Positions 51,059 to 59,299 of a stretch of 64,000 nt of DNA are shown here, in pieces (position 1 is the first letter of the stretch; each line of letters begins with the position of its first letter). The translations under genes were made by a program, and so were the position numbers. The DNA comes from Alligator mississippiensis (Eukaryota; Chordata; Crocodylia; Alligatoridae). The notes under the pieces are model-generated. The model worked only from the letters and a program-made list of their open reading frames with translations, was not told where the DNA came from and did not search any database. Location: contig NC_081831.1 in assembly GCF_030867095.1 (NCBI RefSeq), positions 45,011,319-45,075,318 on the forward strand, read 5' to 3'.

Positions 51059-53845
51059 TTAGGGGTGTCCCCAGTGGAGTTTGCCCCATAATCTAGAACA
51101 AGATCTCTCAAAGGTTTCAAAATTGACTTTTTCACTGTTGGCCACATTCAGGGTAATCCCTTTCACCTTCAAGCAAACCTTTCCCCCAGACAACTTGTAC
51201 CCGTGGGTTTTTGGACGGGCCGACACAAACTCTGTGATGTGTTCATCTGGGGGGATTTCGCTGGTGAGCTCGCCTAAATAATCACCTAGCGGGGGATGCC
51301 AATCTCCCTCGCGGCTCACAAATATCACAGAATCTGTGTCGTGGTACAGACACTGTTCTTGCAAGCTGTCTAACAGGGCGTACAACTCTAAGCGTGCATA
51401 AGCGGTGGTGAAACAGGCTATAAAGATGTTTGTGTTACCAGAGACTGTGTAACGCTCTTTGGCATGTTTCCAAGACACGCAGGCTGCCTCATCATCAATA
51501 AAGTCACAAGATGAAATTTCATAGGCGGGAGAAAAGAGGTAGCCAAAGAGTTCTTCGGGGTCTCTAACGATACTGGTGTTGGGCAAGTTGGTTCTCTGAC
51601 CAAATTTACCCCACAAAGAATTTAGAAACAATTTTGCTATTTGGCGCTTGGCAGGATTGGGTTTGATGTGCTCAGGGCGTAAGGTCACGCCTTCTTTTTG
51701 CAAGAAATTGGCCATGTATCTCTCTTGTTTTTCGAGGTCAGTACACCAGGCGGGGTAGCCCGAGGCTTCCTGCTTCTGACAGAGGTGCATTTTTATGTAC
51801 TTTGAAAAAAGGGTGCTAGACTTCTCAGCAAAATGCCAAACTTCATAGATTTGAGCTACTCTGTACCCCTTGGCGATAGCTTTATTCAATTCTGGTGTGC
51901 ACCACGTGCCCAGGAGGGCCCTCTCTTCATCTGTGTGGTCGCACTTTTGCTGTCTTGTTTCCGCACAGAGGCGGCACAGCGTGAACATAAGTTTCCCGTT
52001 CATCCTAGTGGGTAGCATGGGGAAAAAAAGACTTCGCGGTGGGTACAGTCTCACCCTGGCTATTCCAAAATAGCTCGACAGGGGTTGGAAATTGTCATGA
52101 ATGATTTCAGGGTGTCCGATTGGGTATTCCTTCATTTTGTTTATAAAGGGGTAAAGACTGGTAAAATCGTAATAGTGTATTTGTTCACCAGGTTTAGTTT
52201 GGTAATATAGACAGATGGCATTAGTTCTGCCCCCAAAAAGAGCATCCCTAGGCACCAGTGGAGAAGGCAGCAGGGTTCTGCTTATAAAATCTGCCAACTC
52301 CCCATCCGTTTCTAACAGAGCCCTCCACTCGTGCTCCCAAATGGTCCTAATGGTAAACCCTTCTCTCTTGAGATAATCGGTCTTGTGCAATGCCTGATAA
52401 TTCAGAAACCCGAAGGTCGTCCCTGTCAAAGGGTTCTGGTCTTTCTCATTGTAGCAAGTGACACAGCCGTGGAAAAAGCATCCGTTAAATTCAAACGCCG
52501 TAGGTTCCCCACCAATGTTGGCATAGCCGTCTAAAAAATAGGGACCTACATGAAATTCCCCACCCTGTAAGGCATGTTGAATTTGAATATTTTCTTTCTC
52601 CGATATGTACATTAGCCACTGAATAGATGGGGTTGAAAACCTCTTTTTCTGCCTGTGATAGTTGTCCGGGGGGAGAAGCGCTACGGTCTGTGGTTCCAAA
52701 AACATAAACCTGTACATGGCCATACAGAAAGAGGCCAGCGTGATGTATTGAAAAGGATCTATGCAGCGTACTACATTTTGGAGTTCACCATCTACTTTCA
52801 CTCTGTCTACCCGCCATGTCATTTTCATAAGCTCATCCCTGTAGAGACAACAGGCCTCTTTCAAAATTTTTACATCCTGCTGGCAATAATAGGCCAGCTC
52901 CTTCTGCATGTCAAAGGTCTTATCGCGGTTATTCTGATACCATTCTAAAAACTGTCCTTTCTCACCAGACATCATATTTTCAACGCCGTAGTACTCCATC
53001 TCTGGGAGAGGTCCCACATAGTTTTGGTTTTCTGCCGTGTTAAAAAAATGTGGGAAATAACCTTTGCATCCTTCAAATCCCATCGCCTGTGGAAGTCTGC
53101 TAAGTTTCATAGGCAAAAAGGTTAAAGAATCCATGAAACGGATGCCTAGCCCGGTCACTTCAATGCACATGAGTTTACCGCCCTGAGTGATTAGTTTCAC
53201 ACCAATTTTTTCCTTCAATAACTGGCTGACAACGAAGTAACCGTCGTAGCCTTTGGCGTTGTGAGCTATGAAGGTGTAGTCCTTGAACTTTTTATCCATA
53301 AAAACCTTCATAAAATCAGACAGACACTCGTCACCCTTAAACTCCCAAGTGCTTTCTGGCTTTTTGGGCTTAGCTTTACAAGCCCTTTGGGGGTTTTTGC
53401 CTGCGTCTTTCTGAGGTTTTTTTTCCCCTGTCTTTAGCTCCATTGCAAAAATATAGTTGGGCACATGCATACCCGTCTCCTGAACACATTCATAATCATA
53501 AAAAATGTACCCCTTGCCTTCTTCAGGCTCTTTAATCTGGCGCATAAAGCACCAGTGTTTGTTTACATCCGTGATTTTCCCATAACACTGTTTGCACTGT
53601 CGCCCTTTGCACTCGTGCTTTTTGTCCATGTAAGATTTACACTCTTCGCACAGAGTTTGAGTCAGACATTCAATCCTATTTTCAGAGGCCAGGGCCACGT
53701 GCTTTTCTAAGCACTCTTTGGAACGACAGAACAGTTTACAATTAGGGCACCGCTGTGTCCTGCCCACGTTTTCAGAGCAGTTTGGGCTCAGGCAAAGACG
53801 ACATTGGAACCTGCACGTGTGGCTATGGCTGTAAACGTCTGACAA
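51059..53845 (-). CDS. PolB: PolB exonuclease-polymerase core frame (928 codons)
   Basis: This is the largest open frame in the window. Residues 11-100 are Cys/His-rich, with several C-x2-C or C-x3-C pairs (CRFQCRLC, CPNCKLFC, CEECKSY, CKQCYGK), suggesting zinc binding. The 3'-5' exonuclease spans about 113-330. Residues about 435-510 hold FLDGYANIGGEPTAFEF, NGCFFHGCVTCYNE and WEHEW, resembling the Vsr-like nuclease-type insertion seen in Polinton and linear-plasmid polymerases. Motifs A to C span 560-840, with a long TPR1-type insert between A and B that fits protein priming. KTHGYKL at 879-885 is the KxY region. The annotated start lies after a frameshift and is not native. Confidence 0.92.
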   Translation of the reverse strand: MSDVYSHSHTCRFQCRLCLSPNCSENVGRTQRCPNCKLFCRSKECLEKHVALASENRIECLTQTLCEECKSYMDKKHECKGRQCKQCYGKITDVNKHWCFMRQIKEPEEGKGYIFYDYECVQETGMHVPNYIFAMELKTGEKKPQKDAGKNPQRACKAKPKKPESTWEFKGDECLSDFMKVFMDKKFKDYTFIAHNAKGYDGYFVVSQLLKEKIGVKLITQGGKLMCIEVTGLGIRFMDSLTFLPMKLSRLPQAMGFEGCKGYFPHFFNTAENQNYVGPLPEMEYYGVENMMSGEKGQFLEWYQNNRDKTFDMQKELAYYCQQDVKILKEACCLYRDELMKMTWRVDRVKVDGELQNVVRCIDPFQYITLASFCMAMYRFMFLEPQTVALLPPDNYHRQKKRFSTPSIQWLMYISEKENIQIQHALQGGEFHVGPYFLDGYANIGGEPTAFEFNGCFFHGCVTCYNEKDQNPLTGTTFGFLNYQALHKTDYLKREGFTIRTIWEHEWRALLETDGELADFISRTLLPSPLVPRDALFGGRTNAICLYYQTKPGEQIHYYDFTSLYPFINKMKEYPIGHPEIIHDNFQPLSSYFGIARVRLYPPRSLFFPMLPTRMNGKLMFTLCRLCAETRQQKCDHTDEERALLGTWCTPELNKAIAKGYRVAQIYEVWHFAEKSSTLFSKYIKMHLCQKQEASGYPAWCTDLEKQERYMANFLQKEGVTLRPEHIKPNPAKRQIAKLFLNSLWGKFGQRTNLPNTSIVRDPEELFGYLFSPAYEISSCDFIDDEAACVSWKHAKERYTVSGNTNIFIACFTTAYARLELYALLDSLQEQCLYHDTDSVIFVSREGDWHPPLGDYLGELTSEIPPDEHITEFVSARPKTHGYKLSGGKVCLKVKGITLNVANSEKVNFETFERSCSRLWGKLHWGHP

Positions 53846-54960
53846 AGATCACAATAATTTATCATGCCAAACACATTTCTCACATCTAAAACACCATAAT
53901 AATGATCACCATGTAGCAGAAGAAAACAGGTGTCGGGGTATCTGGGCGTGTCCTGTGTTTTAAATAAACTCCACCCGGTTTTTTCCTTATGCATCACTAT
54001 GTGAATGTTAACCTGCTCAAGGTCTTCAAACAAAGGTACTTGATGGAGCATAACCTTTTGATATATAGACAGTCCTAATTTCCTATGCAGTTCTTTGGCA
54101 CCATCTAGCAGTTCGACATCTCTGGCCCCTCTATGTTTTGTAACAGCCAATAGACTGCCTGCAAAGCACAGGTTAGTATCATAGGTATTCAAGTCTATTA
54201 AATACTTCCTCTTTTTAGTAATGATCTGGGAATAGGGGATAGAGCTTATAACTCTACGGCTCCCACCTCCCTGGCCTTTCACAACAATCACAACCAGCCA
54301 AAATGTTGAATCGAACAATATTTCTCTCTGGCTTTGTAACAGCTTACTGAACCACTCTAAAAAGAGCTCAGGGGTCATCTTGTTTAAATTAATAGCTCGA
54401 GAGTATAAGCAGTTTGACATACTATCTGCCTGAATACGTAACTGGGCATAATCGTTGACTGTGAATCTCTGGCAGAGTTCTGCTACAATTTCTTCCACCC
54501 CATGGGTTATGGCTTCGTATGCCACGTGTAACGGCACACGCTCCAGATTCACAAAACGGAACTCCTCAGTGTACCTCATGCCTCCAAACCTGGCTACAGA
54601 CCACTCTTGCCTTCTCACCCGCACCATATGTACATCCGGTAAAACATCCTCTGATGACTCAGGAGACCGGGGGGTGCTTAAGGGGTCCTCTAAACTGTCT
54701 TCTACAACAGATTCATTATTCCAACCCTCTGACCCCTCAGGTCTTGGTGGTGGGGAAGGTCTGGGAACATTTGAGGGACCCTCTAAGGGGCTTCCTAAAC
54801 CATAGTCACCATCTCCCCTCTCTGGCTCTGTGGGTTCTGGTGAAAGGTCCGATCTGGGTGTCTGGGGCACATTTGAGGGACCCTCTAAAGGGGTTCCTAA
54901 ACCAAGTCCTCCATCCCCTCTCTCTGGCTCCGGGGGTTCTGGTGAGGGGTCAGGACTGAT
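53838..54960 (-). pseudogene. PolB N-terminal part with Pro-rich repeats
   Basis: The minus-strand frame is open from about 55003 through 54870 (an internal ATG) to the frameshift at about 53840. Two and a half copies of a 102-bp unit encode a 34-residue acidic Pro-rich repeat (SPEPTEPERGDGDYGLGSPL and variants; nucleotides at about 54768 and 54870 line up). After it comes the conserved N-terminal PolB region: GGMRYTEEFRFVNLERVPLH, AITHGVEEIVAELCQRF, RRVISSIPYSQIITKKRKYL and YGVLDVRNVFGMINYCDLCQ. In intact elements this region leads straight into the Cys-rich part of the polymerase. A role in terminal-protein or origin recognition is possible but not shown. Confidence 0.75.
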
Positions 54961-54985
54961 AGGAGGAGAAGTGTTTGAGGGATCC

Positions 54986-55761
54986 CTAGGGGATCTCTTT
55001 TTTTTTTTTTCCCCTCAACCGGTGTTTAGCCTTCCCCACGCTCTTCTTTAACCAGGCCCTTACTTTTTTCCCCGCAAGCCACTTGCTGGTTGGCCAACCA
55101 TTTTTACCCTCACGTTTACCATGACTCCCCCTCTTATGATACAGACTACGCCTGCTGTCTGAATTACACAGACTACCTCCTCTCTGAGTAAAATTTACCC
55201 TTTTGCGCTGGTAGTAATCATGATCTTTCAAAGCGCTCTGCACACTCTTTCTGAGATGTATACGCCTGCGTGTACCACTCCAAATCCCCCTCTTTTTTTT
55301 CACAATAATCATGATCTTTCAAAGGGGTCTGCACACTCTTTCTGAGACGTATACGCCTGTGTGTACCACTCCAAACCCCCTTCTTTTTTTCACAATAATC
55401 ACGATCTTTCAAGACAGGGTGTTTATACTCACCTCGAAAACCCACCCTCTTTTTTTTTTTCACAATAATTATGATCTTTCAAAAAAGGAGAAAGACTCTC
55501 CTCTTTTTGTAAATTGTGCGAGCAATCAGTCCTGGGTTTCTTATTCACAGGGTTCAGATCACCTGTTTTGGGGGTGTGAATCCTAGTCTTTTTACATGTG
55601 AGTTTCTCAGAGGTATGTGGCTTGTTTTCCTCTGAGGAATCGTACCCTTCTGTTCTGTCCCATCCGTCTTCTGATCCTTGGGTGTTATGATCTGCAGGCT
55701 GTGCTTTTAGAGGTCTCTGCCCAGGTTCCTGCTCTTCTTCAGGTGTGGTGCGTGTGATCAC
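54986..55761 (-). pseudogene. PolB N-terminal extension with ~90-bp repeats and A-tract frame changes
   Basis: Three minus-strand frames (55761-55429, 55463-55218, 55312-54986) belong to one protein. The first begins MITRTTPEEEQEPGQRPLKA. Four copies of a unit follow, with atgatctttc-type starts on the plus strand at 55221, 55311, 55401 and 55471 (spacing 90, 90, 70). The full units encode DHDYCEKKK, then VWSGTHRRIRLRKSVQ. Each unit carries an A-run of different length on the coding strand (7 to 13), and the reading frame changes at these runs. The stretch ends basic (KNGWPTSKWLAGKKVRAWLK) before an A13-type run at 55003-55015 that leads into the Pro-rich repeats. Confidence 0.7.
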
Positions 55762-55784
55762 TTAGGAAATATAACATTTATATC

Positions 55785-56271
55785 TCAGCATTGAGAATTC
55801 ACTTTCCTCACACACTGTAAATTTAAAATTTGCTTAACCCCTACACACAGATTCTCCTCCCACAGGAAACACACAGGTTCAGAAAAATTACCTTTTACTA
55901 CTGGGTAAAAACATGACTGTATGTGCTTGTTCTGCTTTTCTATTTTAGAAGAAGAGGTTCTGTTTGAAAACAAACAGTTGTTATAACTTAGTGTGATTAT
56001 AGCAACACTGCCACAAATAACCCGATCCTTTTAAAATAATTTTTACCTTATTGTGGTAAAATGGCCTGGGGCTTCCCCACCTGATAAGCTCTCTGTAATA
56101 TAAATGAAATGATACAATAAGTAAGTCTTCTGTATTAAAAATTAAATAATAGATTAAGGAAAATAGTGCATGTATAAAGTAAAATATAACTGTATTAAAA
56201 TAGTCAGCACTAAAAGACACCTCCACTCCCTTTTAGTCTTAAAACATGTGGCAATCTGGACACACCAGGCC
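55785..56271. other. AT-rich spacer upstream of PolB, no gene
   Basis: An AT-rich stretch between PolB and the repeated 3' modules. A weak splice-acceptor-like sequence (ttatatttcctaag) lies on the minus strand just before the first PolB codons, so a leader intron is possible, but no exon 1 could be found. Confidence 0.35.
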
Positions 56272-56738
56272 GCTTGTTTTTTTATCTTTATGATACACAC
56301 CCCCGTCACCCCTATACCATACACAATCTGTGAGAATATATATTTTTAAATTCAGTCTTTATTTCCCTTAAAAACTTTTATAATATTTATTAGTTTATTT
56401 TGTTAAACTTTCTTCTAAGAAGTGTTTCTTATCATATCCAGTGACCATTATGCTTTGTCGGCCTTATCTTTACAGCAGGCCTTTTGGTAAGAGATAACTT
56501 ATGGTCATCTTTTTTTTTTTTTTTTTTTTTTTTGAGGTCTGTTTTATCTTTATAACAAGACCCCCACCCCACCCCACCCATACCATACAAAAGCTGTGAG
56601 AATATATGTTTTTAAATTCAGTCTTTATTTCCATTAAAACTTTTACAATATTTTACTAGTTTGTTTTGTTACCCCTTCTCCTAAGAAGGATTTTTATCAT
56701 TTCTAATGACCATTAAGTCTCATTGTTTTATCTTTACA
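56272..56738 (-). repeat. Two copies of a ~200-bp 3'-end module
   Basis: 56272-56475 and 56537-56738 share ataccatacac/aaa, then ctgtgagaatatat, tttttaaattcagtctttatt, and (t/a)ttagtt(t/g)(a/g)ttttgtta, followed by cttc/tcctaagaag and a gaccatta word. A T-run of about 23 bases (56511-56533) lies between them. Each has AATAAA on the minus strand (56363-56358 and 56629-56624), downstream of the accessory gene, whose own 3' coding end shows a third, shorter match near 56905-56935. Confidence 0.8.
56624..56629 (-). terminator. PolyA signal for the accessory gene
   Basis: AATAAA on the minus strand about 265 bases downstream of the accessory gene stop; the repeat copy at 56363-56358 is an alternative. 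Confidence 0.5.
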
Positions 56739-56892
56739 AAAAAACCCTATATGTATGTGATAAGATATCCAAGACACTAAAGCAAATGCTAAAATACATT
56801 AGATGTAGAAAACTGTTGTTGTGTTTTACAGCCTCACATTCCCCAGTCTCCCACCCAGAACAGCAACAGAGGTACGCCCCAAACTCGTTTTG

Positions 56893-57889
56893 CTATTCCC
56901 TTCTCTTAAGCAGGGTTTTATAATCTCTAGCACCAATTAAGCGTTCAATATGGGGTATGAGTGTTTCATCTTCCTCAGTGATCAAATCATGAAGGGCAGC
57001 CTTAGGATCTTCTGCAGAATACACCGTGTTTAGAAGCTGTCTAACCTGAATTAAGTGTTTCTCAGTAATTCTGAGACTGTTCCTGGCAAACCCTATGATT
57101 ATAACAGCATTGAAAATGCTATCAAGACATATTTCCTGGCAAAGATCCTGAATTATTTTATTTATGTCTTCATCTAACCAAGTAATACATTCGTGGGCTT
57201 CTTGACCCCCTAAGTCAAATGTGCACCCCCAGCATAGGTCAAAAAGTCTCTGCCTCAAGCAGTATTTCATTATGCCATAAAAGGAAACGCGAACAAGAGA
57301 CTTCATGAAAACTTTACGTTCACGTGATGTAAGAGCTTGTGTAGATTCGATGCTGAGATGACTTCTTAACTCTTCAGCCTCATCAGGTCTTTGTTCTCTG
57401 CAGAAGCATACACTTCCTTCTGGTGTACTGGTGAGGAGGTTTTCTGGTGTCATTAAAAAGGCTTCATCTAGCTGCAAAGGAATTCAAATAAAGGACTAAG
57501 TTAGTTAGCTACTTCCAAACACACACGTGCCATGAAGTGAACCCCACCACTACCGTCACAACCCAAAGACCCCCACATTCATGCTCCAAGTCTCTTACCG
57601 GTCTCTCCTCTGCAGTGACCTCTACTTCGCACGCAGGCTCAGGCACAAAGATACCATCTTCCAAAGTCTCAACGTCTGCTTCGAGGCCCTGGGTCTCCTC
57701 CAATTGCCTGTTCACAGGCTCTTCCCCAACAGGGTCAGGCGTCTCAAAGAGTCTTTGGACAAGGAGTCGGGTCTCCTCCTCAAAACTATTTCTACGGTAA
57801 CGCTTTCTATAAGGCCGTCTTGGTGGTGTAGTGAGTGGGCCTACAGGCATTGTGAAAGAATCCATATCTGCCCTTGCTTGCTTTAGCAC
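56893..57889 (-). CDS. Spliced accessory gene next to the right TIR, function unknown
   Basis: Two minus-strand exons. Exon 1 is 57889-57599 (97 codons; alternative start at 57865). The intron, 57598-57472, is 127 bp with a strong donor ccg|gtaaga and an acceptor tttgcag|ctag preceded by a pyrimidine stretch and a ctaac branch-type word. Exon 2 is 57471-56893. Joining keeps phase 0 and gives 289 residues. Exon 1 has a basic patch (RRPYRKRYRRNS, residues 24-35) that could be a nuclear signal, then an acidic region. Exon 2 is helix-rich, with C177-x2-C180 (LCWGC) and H190-x-C192 (HEC), a possible metal site reminiscent of small adenovirus/parvovirus regulatory proteins. No database family was recognised. 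Its frame is intact, unlike most neighbours. Confidence 0.75.
57472..57598 (-). other. Predicted intron of the accessory gene
   Basis: GT at 57598-57597 and AG at 57473-57472 on the minus strand. The unspliced exon 1 frame reads on 29 codons past the donor before a stop, and exon 2 has no ATG at its start. Both facts support splicing. Confidence 0.75.
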
Positions 57890-57975
57890 GGTCTCAGATA
57901 AACAGAGGGGTCGTTTGGGAAAGCAGATGGACCTAGTGGGTTTGCCGCCTAAACCCCACCCCCACTGTACTCATT

Positions 57976-58034
57976 CCAATTGGTTCAGCATTGTTCTTGG
58001 GAGGTCTGAGGCCTCTGAAACCCCTGCCAATTGG
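57976..58034 (-). promoter_or_regulatory. Twin CCAATTGG boxes upstream of the accessory gene
   Basis: Identical palindromes CCAATTGG at 57976-57983 and 58027-58034, 51 bp apart, lie 87-145 bp upstream of the accessory gene start, between it and the right TIR. CCAAT boxes at this distance are typical of promoters. No clear TATA box was seen. Confidence 0.5.
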
Positions 58035-58125
58035 TTGGGGGTGTTGGGGCGGGTTGTTAGAGGGGTCACATCACCACCCTACCACCCCATAGGCCATGCC
58101 TGTGCTCCAGCGTAGGGGGGGTTAG

Positions 58126-58531
58126 AGTGGTCAGGGACCTGATAGGCCATAACAGCACCATGTGATCTAGGGCGGATTTTGCAGCATGAGGGGTTGGGCT
58201 TTGAGGGTCTGCCTGGGTTGTCCTTCTGATGTCATGAACTATGTGGTGTTGGTGTCACACACCACATGATTGGGGTCAGGGGCAGAGTTGCTGATGTCAC
58301 GCACCATGTGCTCTGGGTCAGGGGCGGAGTTGCTGATGTCATGCACCACGTGACCAGGGTCAGGGGTGGAGTTGCTGATGTCATGCACCACGTGACCGGG
58401 GTCAGGGGGGTGTGGCTGATGATGTCACACATCATAGAAGGGGAAAGAGGGTGGAGCGAAGGGGGCAGGACTTCTGGTCCCACCCACCTGTCACATTTGC
58501 ATTGAAGGGCAGAGAGCCATATACTACTACT
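58126..58531 (-). repeat. Polinton right terminal inverted repeat
   Basis: Reverse complement of the left TIR. It holds four 42-bp units (about 58240-58407) rather than five. The outer tip reads agtagtagtatat before the shared ggctctctgccc block. The reverse-complement match continues inward to 58126 and then stops. Confidence 0.95.
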
Positions 58532-58537
58532 CCTGCT
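58532..58537 (+). repeat. 6-bp target site duplication, right of Polinton
   Basis: cctgct directly follows the element end ...actact and equals 44239-44244. Confidence 0.92.
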
Positions 58538-58650
58538 TTCTAGAGCCACCTCAAAATATCTCACTGTACAAAATATTCTTGGGGATATGTCCTCCCATTC
58601 TCCTGACATGGCTTATCCATTGCAACCTCCTCTTCTTGATAGTGATTTCT
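58538..58650 (-). pseudogene. LINE ORF fragment split by the Polinton (upstream piece)
   Basis: The minus strand reads RRLQWISHVRRMGGHIPKNI and LYSEIF, then a stop and GSRKQ up to the insertion point. This is the 'LRWxGHVxRM....PK..LY.EL' block of RTE-type/CFDP2-like LINE ORFs. Skipping the Polinton and one copy of its duplication, the homology continues at 44238 on the minus strand. Confidence 0.7.
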
Positions 58651-59255
58651 AAGTGTATGAGTATTAAGAGGAGAGAAAACCCCACTATCTCCTGCAACAG
58701 CAGATAACTTACCAGACTGGATGTAGCAGAAGAGGACGTGGAGGAAAACCCATTTTACGAGCAGCTATGTGCTGTGGACTGTACCATCCTGTAGCTGCTT
58801 GAGTTTTCCCATCCTGAGCCCAAACACATGCTGGCAACAAAGCAAAAACATTGTGCTTGAAGAAGAAGTGGGGGTGTGGCAGCAAGAGGAGGAGGGAGAA
58901 AGAGAAACTGCTCCAGAGAGAGAGCAAAGACTGAAGCAAGCTGGCAGAGACACTCAAAGGAGCTTCCACTAAGACAGCCAGAATGCTGGCAGTTAGGCTG
59001 TGGCAGAGCAGCAGTGGAAGCCCAGAGGAAACTTTTTCAGAGGAAGGGATGCCTGCAGAATGAGTGGCATGCCAGAAACAAAATCCAGTCTTTTTTCTTT
59101 TTTGGCCAGGCCGGGGGGGGGGGGAGGAGGGAGAGTCCATCAGGATGCCAGTGAGGAAGGCCCTGCCCAACGGCAGGATTAAGACACAGGATTAAGATGC
59201 AAAGTCAAGACAAAGGCAAAGAACCCAAGGATAGGGCCTTTGCATCTAGGAGTCT

Positions 59256-59299
<44 letters not shown>

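Larger units (their letters stand above)
50914..55761 (-). pseudogene. PolB: Protein-primed DNA polymerase B, several frameshifts
   Basis: This is the replicative polymerase, read from the minus strand in consecutive frames. 55761-54960 is a repetitive basic/acidic extension. 54960-53838 is the N-terminal part. 53845-51110 is the exonuclease and polymerase core. 51110-50914 is the C-terminal tail. At about 53838-53848 one base appears lost, and at about 51109 one base appears gained. In the large core frame the exonuclease motifs are D117/E119 (FYDYEC), N196/D201 (HNAKGYD) and Y320-D324 (YCQQD). The polymerase motifs are D560 with SLYP (motif A), NSLWGKFGQ (motif B) and DTDS at 836-839 (motif C). 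The catalytic residues are all kept. The tight 2-bp spacing to the ATPase suggests cotranscription. Confidence 0.9.
44245..58531. mobile_element. Maverick/Polinton (adintovirus-like) element, complete with both ends
   Basis: A 14,287-bp self-synthesising DNA transposon/endogenous virus. Both termini begin AGTAG, as Polinton ends usually start AGT. Long inverted repeats follow, and a perfect 6-bp duplication flanks it. Gene content is diagnostic: retroviral-type integrase, minor and major capsid proteins, a basic core protein, adenain-type protease (plus strand), then two small conserved proteins, packaging ATPase, protein-primed PolB and an accessory gene (minus strand). The two strands converge at 49.03-49.17 kb. 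Stops or frameshifts hit integrase, minor capsid, core/capsid junction, protease and PolB, so the copy is a fossil. Confidence 0.95.

Noticed and set aside
56893..57477. Accessory exon 2 as a stand-alone gene starting at 57477
   Set aside because: The apparent start is a TTG inside a splice acceptor; the donor/acceptor pair and matching phase favour one spliced gene.
57509..57889. LxCxE-type retinoblastoma-binding motif in the accessory protein
   Set aside because: I searched by eye and found no exact LxCxE; the Cys-rich words present (LCWGC, HEC) do not fit it.
44249..58518. Polinton ends placed at the first shared TIR block ggctctctgccc
   Set aside because: No target duplication fits those ends. 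Moving out to AGTAG on both sides gives an exact 6-bp cctgct duplication and continuous LINE sequence outside.
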